A stretch of DNA of 30,892 bases from Protostelium mycophagum (Eukaryota; Evosea; Variosea; Protosteliida; Protosteliaceae). A program made the position numbers and the translations under genes. This document shows positions 10,913 through 21,381 of this stretch, in pieces. Every line of letters starts with the position of its first letter. Within the stretch, counting starts at the first letter, position 1. Below the pieces are notes generated by a model. That model worked only from the letters and a program-made list of their open reading frames with translations. It was not told the origin of the DNA and did not search any database. The stretch is from NCBI GenBank assembly GCA_002081555.1, contig MZNV01001951.1, positions 1 through 30,892 of the forward strand. The letters run 5' to 3'.

Positions 10913-13269
10913 ATGATGCTGCATCGAGCCCTCAACAATCGTGCCCTCTTCAAGGTCTCACCCTTGAGAGCGACTCCTCGCACTGTCATTCCGATGAGAC
11001 CCCTCTCTTCTGACCATGTATGCGCTTGTTTACATCTGTTTGTAACTGCAGCTGAGATAATGACAGAAACCCACTCTTCAAGAGACCGACCCCGAAACAT
11101 ACAGATTGATTCGCTCAGAAGAACACAGACAGATTGAGGGTATTGAGTTGATCGCTTCTGAGGTATATAGATATTGTTCTTGCTATTTTAATATCTTACC
11201 TTGTTGACATACAAAGAACTTCACATCTTCAGCCGTGAGAGAAGCATTGGGCTCTTGCTTTACAAACAAATACTCTGAAGGATACCCAGGAGCGAGGTAA
11301 GGACAAAATCATATCTTGATCACCATTTTAAATGTTTCAGATACTATGCGGGTAATCAGTTCATTGATGAGAACGAGTTATTGTGCCAAAAGAGAGCCCT
11401 TGATGTCTTCAGATTAGATCCTCTAAAGTGGGGAGTGAACGTTCAACCTCTGAGTGGTTCCCCCGCTAATCTAGAGGCATATTCTGCCGTTTTACAGCCA
11501 CACGACAGAATCATGGGTTTGGATCTTCCACATGGAGGACAGTAAGTCCTTGCCTCTTACACTCATCTTCTTTTTGATCAATCAGATGACGTTTTGTAGT
11601 CTAAGTCATGGATACATGAGCCCAAAGAAGAGAATATCCGCCACCTCTATATTCTTCGAGTCCATGCCTTACCGTCTGAACACGGTGATTATCTCACCTC
11701 TAATGATTCATATACATATTTACTTCCACTTCTATTACCGAAAAGAACCTCTAATGTCATGAAAAATATTTCAAAATCAAATAAAAATTGAATAATCTGA
11801 AAAATTAAAAAACAATTAAAATCACAAAATCGATTGTAGACTCTGACTGGCGCTAGGCAACTGGATTGATCGATTATGAGAAGCTGGCAGAGACAGCAGA
11901 TTTATACAGACCCAAGTTGATTGTGGTCGGCGCCAGCGCTTACCCGAGAGACTATGATTACGCCAAATTCAGAAAGGTCTCATTTATTCTCCTTTTCATT
12001 TTTTTCTAAATTTTAGAAAAAGTTTTTCCACATTTTTTTTCTGAAAATAAAATTTCAAAAATGATGAAAAAAAACTGAAATAAAATTAATATTGTTTTGA
12101 CTTGTAAAAGGTGGCGGATACACATGACTCCTATCTGATGGCTGATATCGCTCACACCAGCGGCCTCATCGCGGCTGGGCTCATGAACAACCCCTTTGAC
12201 TACGCCGACATCGTCACAACGACCACACATAAAACTTTAAGAGGTCCTCGTGGTGGCATGATTTTTTACAGAAAAGGTCTAAAAAAGGTGGAAAAATCTG
12301 GAAAGGTGACTTTTTTCAATTTCTGGAAATTTGAAATAAAATTAAATGTTTTTTTGCGAAGCCGTAAAGATTTTTTCGAAAATAAAATTTTAATTTGAAA
12401 AAATATTCAATTGAAAAATAATAAAAAATTTTAATTGAGAAAAATTAATTTGGAAAAATCAGGAAATCATGTGGGACTTGGAAGACAGAATCAATTTTTC
12501 CGTTTTTCCGTCATTTCAGGGAGGACCACACAACAACGCCATCGCAGCGTTGAGTGTGGCTCTGAAGGAGGCTTCCACATCTTCATTCGTCAACTACCAG
12601 AAGCAAGTCATGAACAATGCGCAGGTGACATCTTTATGGAATGTCCGAAATATTTTTTCAGTGTTTTGGCGGCAAAGCCGCGGCGAATGCTGCAAATAAT
12701 GGATATATATGGTTTACCACATTATAAACATCAACAAGTACTCAAACACCACAGGCACTGTCCTCTAAACTCTCCGAGCTCGGATACACTCTCGTATCCG
12801 GAGGCACGGACAACCACCTCCTCTTAATCGACCTCAGACCCAAGAATATAGACGGTGCCAGAGTCGACTTTGTGCTGGAACAGGCACACGTCACCCTGAA
12901 CAAAAACTCCGTTCCCGGAGATACGAAGCCCATGGTACCCGGTGGGGTCAGAGTCGGTGAGTGAAATTTCCGCGAAATGGGGTGTGATGGGAACAGGTAC
13001 ACCTGCCATGACGACGAGAGGTCTCAAAGAGGATGACTTTGTCAAGGTACGATATCATTTCCATTTTCTGTACGAGTGTTCTAAAAATAGAACAGGTGGC
13101 AGAGTTCATCGACCGGGGTGTAAAGATCGCCATAGAGATCAACAAAGAGGGTGAGAACTCTAAGAAGTTGGTGACATTCAAGGATTGGCTGAAGAAAAAC
13201 GAGCACCAAGGCCTCAAGCAGCTCAAGGCTGAAGTCAATCACTTTTCCGTGAAATTTCCCATGCCATAA
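10913..13269 (+). CDS. Serine hydroxymethyltransferase, mitochondrial type
   Basis: SHMT is a PLP enzyme that converts serine and tetrahydrofolate to glycine and 5,10-methylene-THF. Eleven exons give 489 residues without a frame break: 10913-11017, 11067-11162, 11217-11296, 11341-11541, 11600-11684, 11857-11976, 12111-12305, 12463-12624, 12755-12956, 12997-13046, 13096-13269. Family blocks are continuous: [51 protein letters not shown], and [14 protein letters not shown] with the PLP lysine at about 270; then [11 protein letters not shown] and [11 protein letters not shown]. The Met at 10913 is followed by an Arg-rich, acid-poor leader ([20 protein letters not shown]), typical of a mitochondrial presequence, which is why I chose this start over Mets further upstream. 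The intron 12625-12754 carries a GC hairpin. Confidence 0.97.
12669..12681. repeat. GC hairpin copy 2
   Basis: GCGGC-AAA-GCCGC in the 130-bp SHMT intron 12625-12754. Confidence 0.7.
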
Positions 13270-13645
13270 ATTTCTCAGAAAATTCTGGCACAATGAATCG
13301 TGCCATGGAAAAATCTATATGTTTATTCACAGATCTATTTCTATTTTGCTGGTATCTATTTGTCTTTCTACTCGGAAATCAAACGTGCTGTTATCCTTCA
13401 CTGTGACAAACACCTCCATAAGTCAGGACTTGTAACTTTGCAATCTTTTCTAAGTGCTTTTGTCTGGCGGCAAAGCCGCCAGTGCATTCTTCTGGTGTTC
13501 TTTTGCAAGGTGCATCTTGGTTATTTTGTACATGTTTTTGGTGATTCTTTGCTGTAATGTAGTTCTACAACACTGTAGTTTGTCTTTGAGGCAACAGCCA
13601 CAAACCACCCACAACCCCAAAAACTTTGAAAAAAACACCAAAAGA
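13270..13645. other. Gap between convergent SHMT and torsin genes
   Basis: 376 bp between convergent stop codons. It holds GC hairpin copy 3 (13464-13482) and an imperfect inverted segment around 13560-13580 (GTAGTTCTACAAC...). No gene seen. Confidence 0.6.
13464..13482. repeat. GC hairpin copy 3 (8-bp arms)
   Basis: CTGGCGGC-AAA-GCCGCCAG, a perfect inverted repeat, the one clear intergenic copy of the set. Confidence 0.8.
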
Positions 13646-15000
13646 TTAATTCCAGTTTTCGAAGCTTAAACCGCGAAGCCACGTTTTTACCTTTATGACG
13701 TGACCCGAGTGATCCTCTACAGCCCTGAGCAGATGTGGTGTGAAGTATATGTCTATCCATCTTGACGCACTCCTTCCGTTTCCGTTGGGATACCTCTTCA
13801 TACAACTCCTCGCCATGAACTCGCTCACATCACTGAAATGAATCAGATTTCTGTTCATGATTATGATAAAATAGATTTCATGAGGTAGTATTTTAAAGGA
13901 TGTGAACTCCTACTCTTCATAGACGATGTCTGTGACCCAGTTCATGATAGCGGAGTTCATAGTGTCGTGCTGAATTCTTCAGTAAAAAATACAATGAATC
14001 TTGTTGAGACATCTTCTGGTGGCTCTGCCTGTCAAGAATCTACCACGAAATTCACAAATGTGAAATAACAATACCTGTATAGTGTGGCTCATGATGTGTG
14101 CCATGTCTTCCAGACTCTGTGGCTTGAATGGAAATATATTGAAGATTAGCTGCTCCAAGCGAGGGTCGTAATTCCATATCTCCTTGGACTTGTCCTCCAC
14201 TAGATCCTTCAGCTCTTGGAGATTCTTCCCAGCTGTGAAGCCTTCTGCTGCAAAGTCTGAGAGGAACCCAAAGATAGCCTGGCGGGTGTCGATCTGGTGG
14301 GATCAATTGTTCGTCTCATCAACTTTTGATTGAAATGATGGAGGATTAAATCACCTTTTCTCCAGAGAGAGTTGCGACGGAACCACCCTCTTCCATGAAT
14401 TGTATCATTACGGTCATCACAAGAGGGTGCACATATTGTGCGTCGTCCACCACGATCAGAGAGTTGGAACACTTCTTTAATTGTTTCACCACCATCTGAT
14501 ACAGCTCATTGCGTTTCTGTTTGATCTTGTAGAAGATGAGAACCAGCTAGATAATGATGATTATAGTACCGTCTCTTGCCCTTCTCCTGCAAGATTCCAA
14601 CCAGAGATTACCAGAGTAGAGTGATCAGGATTCTTAAAAATGGCTTTCGACATCAACTATTGATGTCTTCAGAAGTATTTTCATCAATATTCTGCAACAC
14701 ACCTGCACCATGTGTGATTTACCTGTGCCGTAATCACCTGCTGCATGGAATCCAATGGGTTTAGGGTTGTTGCTGTCACGTCTTTTCAACATGTATACGA
14801 TACTATCAATGACATGATCTTGTCCAAATAAATTGGATTCTAAGCTCTTCTGTAGGGCGCTTGCCGCGTTACTTCGAAAGCCACACTCTGATCGCGTCAA
14901 ATCATTTCAAATGTGTCAACTCACTCGAAAAGAGACCCCAAAATGCGACTGAGGTACCAGCCACCAAAAGTAATATCAGAACTCTGAGGAAAACGCGCAT
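13646..15000 (-). CDS. Torsin-family AAA+ ATPase of the ER lumen
   Basis: Torsins are AAA+ proteins of the ER/nuclear envelope lumen that need membrane cofactors (LAP1/LULL1 in animals) for ATP hydrolysis. Seven exons (15000-14925, 14887-14703, 14632-14570, 14546-14355, 14293-14075, 13969-13914, 13832-13646) give 325 residues, close to human torsin-1A (332). Residues 1-22 form a signal peptide (MRVFLRVLILLLVAGTSVAF). NLFGQDHVIDSI matches the NL.GQ..V torsin signature. Walker A is GDYGTGKS (76-83). Walker B is LIVVDDAQ (Asp142-Asp143), with Asp where AAA+ proteins usually have the catalytic Glu. NYDPRLEQLIFNIFPFKP matches the later torsin block. Exons 3 and 4 are split by an intron of only 23 bp (14547-14569). 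An upstream in-frame Met at 15099 would add 33 residues before the signal segment. Confidence 0.85.
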
Positions 15001-15157
15001 CTTCCTGGAGGATGTTTCCTCGTCGATGATTTTAAATGATGCCGTTGTTGTTCTTGGAGATGTCAGAAATTGTGAATTTTTGAATTCGTTTTTTCCCATT
15101 TTTCGAGACCACGAAAAACAACAAATACCCAGAAGATTGAAAAAACACAGCTGCCTT

Positions 15158-15163
15158 TTTATT
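15158..15163 (-). terminator. Poly(A) signal for the candidate small minus-strand gene
   Basis: AATAAA on the minus strand, about 27 bp after the TGA whose complement lies at 15190-15192. Confidence 0.5.
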
Positions 15164-15189
15164 TGTTGGATTCACCAGTCAAAAGTTCG

Positions 15190-15460
15190 TCAAGTGGCTC
15201 TTCTTTTGGCCAAGTCGTCGCAGACTTCAAAATCCTCGTTGTAGACGGCATAGTAGCTGAGCTGAGTGTCGGTCAACTCATTGATTTCCTTGGTGAGGGG
15301 CCCATGATGATTCAATTAATGTACATCTTCTTTCAAATAGACCCTTCCATCATGGGTAGTAGCAAGACCATAAGAGGGATTCTAATGGCTGCAGGGTAGC
15401 CACCCAATTCCAGGAACAGTCTTCTCTTTCCATCTCAAATTTTCACCTTCTTCTTGTTAT
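15190..15460 (-). CDS. Candidate small membrane protein, exon structure unresolved
   Basis: The minus strand has an open segment ending YYAVYNEDFEVCDDLAKRRAT then TGA at 15190, with an AATAAA 27 bp later. Upstream, in another frame, sits LELGGYPAAIRIPLMVLL, a plausible single membrane helix, ending at a possible donor near 15345. The two join in frame only if the acceptor is CAGCTCAG at about 15260. I do not recognise the family; the composition would suit a small mitochondrial or ER membrane protein. The start is not fixed and the left boundary is the only firm end. A plus-strand open frame over the same bases is probably its shadow. Confidence 0.3.
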
Positions 15461-15841
15461 ATGCAAACTAAATGTGCAAAGACACCTTGGGTAGTTGTAC
15501 ATTTTGACCAGTTATTAAAAGAAGTTAAATAGTCTTGTTTTAGAGAATAGTAGAGTCACCAGGTGAACCTGCTGTCTTTTATGAGATGAACATATAATTT
15601 CGTTTTATGAGTTGTGTTGAATAGTTTGTGGCAGTCATAAAATACTGGGAAACATTTTGCAGCCAAGAGACATGTCCAAAGTTATGATCAACTCTTCTCG
15701 TGCGAAGTTTGAACGCCATCAGCCACTGCCCAATGGATAATGAAGGCGAAAAGATGAGGGTGTGACTGTTTCTCCTTCTACAACCAGAAAAATTGGCGGG
15801 AGAGAGATGAGCGTCAAAAACGTGATCACGTTTCTCTCAGA

Positions 15842-18717
15842 ATGACAGAGGCTCGATCAGATGTTTGGGGACTGGTAGAGGTAAAGTGGTCAGGTCCTGA
15901 CGTGTATTCACGTTATCAGCCCAAGATTAGAGGATTTCGAATCAAACCTGAATTGGAGGCAATACTTCACGCCTATAAATTATCCACAAGCGGACAGAAG
16001 CACATTCTCGTTCAAAGAATAAGACATTTTGTAGAGGTGGAGTATCGATTGAATGGGCGGATTGATGACAATATCAGCAAAGACCGTCAGAGGTTGATTC
16101 GATGATTCGATTGATACATCAATTAGATGAGAATCGAAACTCAGTTGGTTTCAGACCACCACCATACACAACATCGACAGCATTATCTTACACATCGCCA
16201 GCTCCAGCCCCAGCACCACCAATCGTGGAACATGAAATCTCCACAGGTGCCCCTTCCGTACCAACAGTAGTTCAACAGAGGTGATAACCGAATAGAAGGT
16301 ACATTATCGTGTTGACTCTCGCAGATTTAACGACAATCCTTTTTTAGAATTTGATCAGACGCTTTCCTGCCAAAAATTAAGAACAACACGTGATCATGCC
16401 AGACCGATGTCCTTCTTGCTCGATGTTTCGCGGGAATTACTCTCTGGACATCATACAGTACAAATGATCATCATCGATCTCAAAGCACCAGAGTCATATC
16501 ACATGTGGCCGGCTACATTTGAGCTCAAAGTGAACAGCCGTCCAACGGTCATCAAAAGGGTAAGTATATTCCGTCATCGCTTGTAGTCTTGTGGAGGACC
16601 TGTGGCTCTGCCACAATGTACAGAAGAGATGAACCATCGTGACCACAAAATAAAAATGAATTATTCAACACTCATCTATAACCCACCGAGATCTGCGAAA
16701 GAGGTGAAACTTTGGCTCATGCTGTCGAGACATGACAACAAATAAAAAGCCTTCTCTCACTTTGATTTTAGCAGACAATTTTGTTGTGGCTTTGCCACAC
16801 CCACAGATATAAAAATAGAATGACTCTCAGAAATACACCGACGACATCACCACACCACGATCCCATCATCATCGCTGAAGAACACAGGCCACAAAGAAAG
16901 ATAAAGACAAGCCTGTAGATCTCACATCACAATGTCGTCCCGGCAACAACACCATCACCATCTCTAGCGGTGTCTTTGGAAACTACCTCGTCATCATCAA
17001 CCTCTTTAAGAGGATCCCATCAGACACACTCATCGGCAAAGTAATGGAGCGGCGGCTAAGCCGCGAGGAGTCTATTTCAAGACTGGGAAAGATATTTCAA
17101 GGGGAAGAAGACATCTTACAAGTGTCATCCATGATCTCATTGATGGATCCTCTCACGAGGGCCATCATCAGGACACCGGCACGTGCCAGCACGTGCACAC
17201 ATATACAGTGTTTTGACTTGGACAGCTACATCAAGATGAATGAGAGGACCCCGAAGTGGCAGTGTCCACACTGCTCTAAGGGGGCTGATTTTTACGATCT
17301 GATTGTAGATGAGTTCATCAAAGATATCATAAGTCAATTGTCTGATAACGACGTAGCGGAAGAGGTGAGATATCATGTCTTTTTCCGAACTTTCAGGAAA
17401 TGTTTAGAATTAAATTTTTTAATTATGGTTTTTTGTACAGTATTTCTATGGTTTTTTTACAACTGAAATTTATATTAAAAACCTGTGGATGAATTTATTT
17501 TGCAAAAGAAATCAGCATGATTCTGCTGCAGTTTTGCTGTGATATTTTTTTATAGATTTTATATTGTCCTGCAGAAAAAAATTCAAATAAATTTATTTGT
17601 GCGTATTTCGTTTGATATATGCAGACATCGTTATATTGTTTATGGTATACAGGTAGAGATCAATCCAGATGGTAATTGGCGATTACCACAACCGAAGCCG
17701 AAGAGGCAGAAAGGTCTGTGTATATTTATTTGTCGTTGGATTGTGAAATATAGTTTTGACTTGTGTGTATCTCTCGTATTTTTCGTACCTCTATGGTGAT
17801 TTTTCCGCAAAACGTTTGTACCATAATATCGACCTTTAAGAATCATACTGAGTTTCATAGTTACACAAGCACCAGTGAATGCAGTCATGATTTTGGATGA
17901 TTCAGATGAAGAGGATGTCAGACCACTAGCTCTACCTCCCTCTGTCCCACAGATCACCCCCATCTACAGTTCTACCACCCCCACTCCCACGTCCTCTTTC
18001 ACCCCTGTCACAGCCTCCACTCCCACCCCAATGACAACCCCCTGTCCCACCCCAATCATAACCCCCCCTCCCACCTCAGTGATAAACGACCCCTTCGTGA
18101 CTCCCACCTCCCCCGTGAACTCCATGATAATCCCTCCCACGTTCACAACACCTGTTGTACAGAGTCAACCCATCCGAAATGTCGACAATAACTCCGTCAG
18201 ACCACAAGAACATCCTCAGACCACGAACTCTAATCATGTTGAGAGAATCGTAGATGTAGAGAGGGAGACCCCGACTACAACGCGACCTGTAAATACGATG
18301 TCAATCCATCTTCCCTCTCAAATAAACGAGAGAACAGAACAACCACCACCACGGCAACAGCTAATAATATCAACATATAGATGCTATTTATGCGGAACTG
18401 TTACGACAAAGAGGTGTTCAACGTGCAAAGATATTGCTTATTGTGGTAAGTCTTACTTTTGTAAAGAACCTCTACTTTTCTGTTAGAAAGGAAGAAATTT
18501 ATAAAAATAATTTAAAATTTGAATTTTCAGTAACGGTCAAAAAGGTGAGGAATGCCAGAAAAAGGATTGGGACCGACACCGCACCACGTGCCAATTTAGA
18601 GGTGATGTTCTGAAATCGGAGCCGACTTCTAGAGACCCACCGCCGGCGAACAACACGAACAATTCAGTGTCCAGTCGACACGGAACGTGTGCGGAGGACG
18701 CCATCGAGATCGATTAA
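15842..18717 (+). CDS. PIAS-type SUMO E3 ligase with a C-terminal MYND zinc finger
   Basis: PIAS proteins transfer SUMO from Ubc9 to nuclear targets. Seven exons (15842-16036, 16132-16280, 16325-16559, 16888-17364, 17653-17713, 17870-18445, 18545-18717) sum to exactly 622 codons, 621 residues. Domains: SAP (about 37-65; LSTSGQKHILVQRI), Pro-rich linker, PINIT (about 115-240; starting NDNPFLEF), SP-RING (about 275-335) with zinc ligands Cys296, His298, Cys319, Cys322 and the hallmark QCFDLDSYIKMNERTPKWQC; a SUMO-interacting motif VMILDDSDEED (378-388); a Thr/Pro-rich linker; then CYLC...CSTC...YCGEECQKKDWDRHRTTC (544-580), a full MYND finger. I know of no PIAS with a MYND. The SP-RING 'SLxCPL' Cys is Asp here (SLMDPL). 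The MYND depends on using acceptor AAAAAG at 18544 rather than CAG at 18530. Confidence 0.92.
16601..16615. repeat. GC hairpin copy 4 (TCT loop)
   Basis: TGTGGC-TCT-GCCACA in the 328-bp PIAS intron 16560-16887. Confidence 0.6.
16785..16799. repeat. GC hairpin copy 5 (TTT loop)
   Basis: TGTGGC-TTT-GCCACA, the second copy in PIAS intron 16560-16887. Confidence 0.7.
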
Positions 18718-18983
18718 TGATAAATAGATGTTTGGTGATTCATACCACATTCTTAATGATCTTCTCGTGCCAATCATGCTGGTGGATAAAATGAGAACAA
18801 TTTGTGTTCTTCTCATCTACACCCTGCCGGATCTTTTGATCGTGATCACATCACATCACCTCCATCATGATGTTGAAGCTTTCTTCCGTCCATCTTCATA
18901 ATGTAAAGACAGTGATGTAAATCATGGCTCACGATCATCAGGGAACTCAATACACTGCCCCTCTACATTCTGACCTGACCCGC
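18718..18983. other. Gap between PIAS-MYND and pseudouridine synthase genes
   Basis: 266 bp between two plus-strand genes, holding the PIAS 3' UTR and the next promoter. No canonical AATAAA was found near the PIAS stop; no other element recognised. Confidence 0.4.
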
Positions 18984-21325
18984 ATGACAATAATTCCCTC
19001 TCTAAATGTGATGTCTATTAGGTATCTTGTTGGCGTCCTGATTGTGATGATGATATTAATTCGGTTTCAGAACATATGCCGCGAGAAACAGTGACGGAAG
19101 ACCAGCACCCAATAAAGTCAGCCGAACCAGTTCTGGATTTGTCAAATTTACAAAGAAGGAGGAGAAACCAAAGAGAGATAAAGACGATGAAGAGAAGAAA
19201 AAGAAGGACAAGGATGGAACACAAATCAGATACAAAGGTGGCTTACCTGTGAGAAGTGATGGAAATGGCAAGAAGGAAGTGAAGAGAAACAGAGCAGAAT
19301 TCATGGCAGACAAGAGTTCTAAAGATGGAACATCAAGGAGGTCCTTCATCTCATTTTATCTTCTCGAATTTGTGATTGATCATGATAAATGGCATTGATT
19401 TCAAACAGAGATCTTCCCGCCAAAAAAACAGACGGCAGTGAACACTTGCAGACACTAGGAAAGAGAGTGATTCGAACACAACCTGCGCCAAAACTGATAG
19501 AGGGTTCATTCCCTTTGGATGAGGTATGCATCATGTCTATAAATGATTGTTGTCTTCTGTGCTCCCATGTTGTCCGTGTAAAATCTGTCTACGGTTATTT
19601 CTCATTATGAAAACATTTGTACATGCATGATCTGCCCTTTTTGCATCACGTGATGTGGATCTACATCTTTTTGTCTAGACAAGATGTCTAATGCGCCACA
19701 GACGGATGAGCCCGCCATAGAGGATGCCCCTGTTAAAGAGAGAATAATGGATTCTACAACACGTCAAATCTTGACATCTGTGCCAACGAAGCAAGAATCC
19801 ATCCGGTGAAATTTTATCGTTGTAGATCGTCAAAAAATTGAGTTTCATCAGAATGGGAGAAAGAATCTCAAAAATTCTGTCGCGAGCGGGGTATACATCG
19901 AGGAGGGGTGCTGAAGAGTTAATACGATTGGTCAGTTGTAGATTGAGAAAAATTCGTTGAAATCTTCAGGAAAAAATCGTGGTGAATGGAAATGTAGTGA
20001 AAGACCCGGCACAATTATTTGATGCGAATACATGCAAAGTTCAAGTTGACAATGAAGAGGTAAATTTCGTGAAAATTCAATTTTTTTTTCACAAAAAATT
20101 TCCCAGAAAAAAATCAGATTTTCACGAGAAAGTTCTTCAGAAAACAAATTTTCACACGAAAAGGTTCCAGTGTCACGATTTCTGAGAACGAGATTGTGGA
20201 TCTACAACAAGCCAAATGGTGTTCTCATCACAAACGCTGAAGACGAAAACAAGAAATTTCTCGCAAAGATCGTGCAGGACAAGGGGTTACCACCTGTCAT
20301 ACCAGTGGTGAGATTTTTCTCGTAAAATTCGAGGAAGATTCTTAGAAAAATCAGGGAAGGTTAGATTACAACACCGAGGGGTTGTTATTGCTGACCAATA
20401 ATGGTACGTTCAGATAAAATATTATTTTCTCAGCATGAAATACCCATAGTGATTCCATCTACAACTGTGTTGTAGACTACTATTCCACTTTGAACAGTTT
20501 TGCAGAAAAATATATTCCTCATTATTTATGACTTGGCGAAGCCACAAACACGAAATAAAATTCAATATAATTTCACTTTATATATTCCAGGGGATCTGGT
20601 CCAACACTTATCCCACCCATCAAATAACTATGTCAGAAGATACAGAGTATGCGTCCATGGCAACGTGAGTATCCTCTTTACCGTTTCTGCCTTACATATC
20701 GAATGACACGATCTCGTTCATAGGAGGTGTATATTCGCCTCTGTAGTTGTCTCTGCTGCACAGAAGAATGTTTTGTCTTCTTTACCGCGGCAAAGCTGCG
20801 ATATAACTCTTAAGAACTGTAACTCCTGCTGACTTTTTGTGCAAAGAAAGTTTCCACCCACAGAGCCGAAATGAATAAAAGTATAAAGCTCACACAAATA
20901 CTGATGACGTCATAGGTAACAGAAGACAAGATCGAGTCCCTGGTGAGTTTCGAATTCTCGTCGAATTCTCTTGACGAATGTTCGTCGAATATTCTTGACG
21001 AATTTTCAGCGAAAAGGCATCTGGCAGGACGGAAAAAAAGTGTACGAAAATATGGAATGTTCTGTTGAACAAACACAAGGAAAAAAGACTTGGCTCCAGA
21101 TCTCTCTTTCAGAAGGAAAGAACAGGCAGATCAGAAAAGCGATGGAGGTGATCATCATGGAGGAGGTCGTGACGAGATGACTGATGTCTTTAGGCGCTCA
21201 TGTTGACCATCACGAGGATAGTTCGAGTCCAATACGGTCCCTTTTTGTTGTCGGACTTGCAGAAACCCGGTTCTATTGTTGAAATCCCCCTGACTGGTTC
21301 TCTCAAGAAATTCTCCACGATATAA
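18984..21325 (+). CDS. Mitochondrial RsuA/RluB-type RNA pseudouridine synthase
   Basis: This family isomerises a uridine in rRNA. Twelve exons (18984-19021, 19071-19340, 19409-19523, 19684-19805, 19852-19930, 19970-20059, 20164-20307, 20355-20403, 20591-20664, 20916-20942, 21010-21147, 21194-21325) give 425 residues with no frame break. The N-terminus (MTIIPSLNVMSIRTYAARNS) resembles a mitochondrial presequence. A Lys/Glu-rich region to about residue 180 follows, then an S4 RNA-binding domain (ERISKILSRAGYTSRRGAEELI). The catalytic domain has NKPNGVLIT, the active-site motif GRLDYNTEGLLLL (catalytic Asp about 290) and EGKNRQIRKAME. The S4 plus GRLD layout is RsuA/RluB, distinct from the RluA-type RPUSD enzymes of animals. 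Mitochondrial location is inferred from the leader only. The first exon could be short because the real start could also be the Met at 19011. Confidence 0.92.
20786..20800. repeat. GC hairpin copy 6
   Basis: CGCGGC-AAA-GCTGCG (one G-T pair) in the 251-bp pseudouridine synthase intron 20665-20915. Confidence 0.6.
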
Positions 21326-21327
21326 AA

Positions 21328-21333
21328 AATAAA
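21328..21333 (+). terminator. Poly(A) signal of the pseudouridine synthase gene
   Basis: AATAAA 2 bp after the TAA at 21323-21325. Confidence 0.6.
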
Positions 21334-21337
21334 TTTT

Positions 21338-21343
21338 TTTATT
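21338..21343 (-). terminator. Poly(A) signal of TMEM107
   Basis: AATAAA on the minus strand, about 40 bp after the TMEM107 stop (21382-21384). Cleavage past it would run into the convergent gene. Confidence 0.55.
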
Positions 21344-21381
21344 ATTTTTTTATCATTTTAAATATGAATTGAAAATAATAA

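Larger units (their letters stand above)
15001..15841. other. Torsin upstream region, candidate small gene, PIAS upstream region
   Basis: 841 bp. It should contain the torsin and PIAS promoters. The only coding candidate is the minus-strand small gene listed separately at 15190-15460. Confidence 0.4.

Noticed and set aside
15163-15399. Plus-strand open frame of 78 codons
   Set aside because: It lies opposite a better minus-strand candidate that has a stop followed by AATAAA; its composition looks like the complement of coding sequence.
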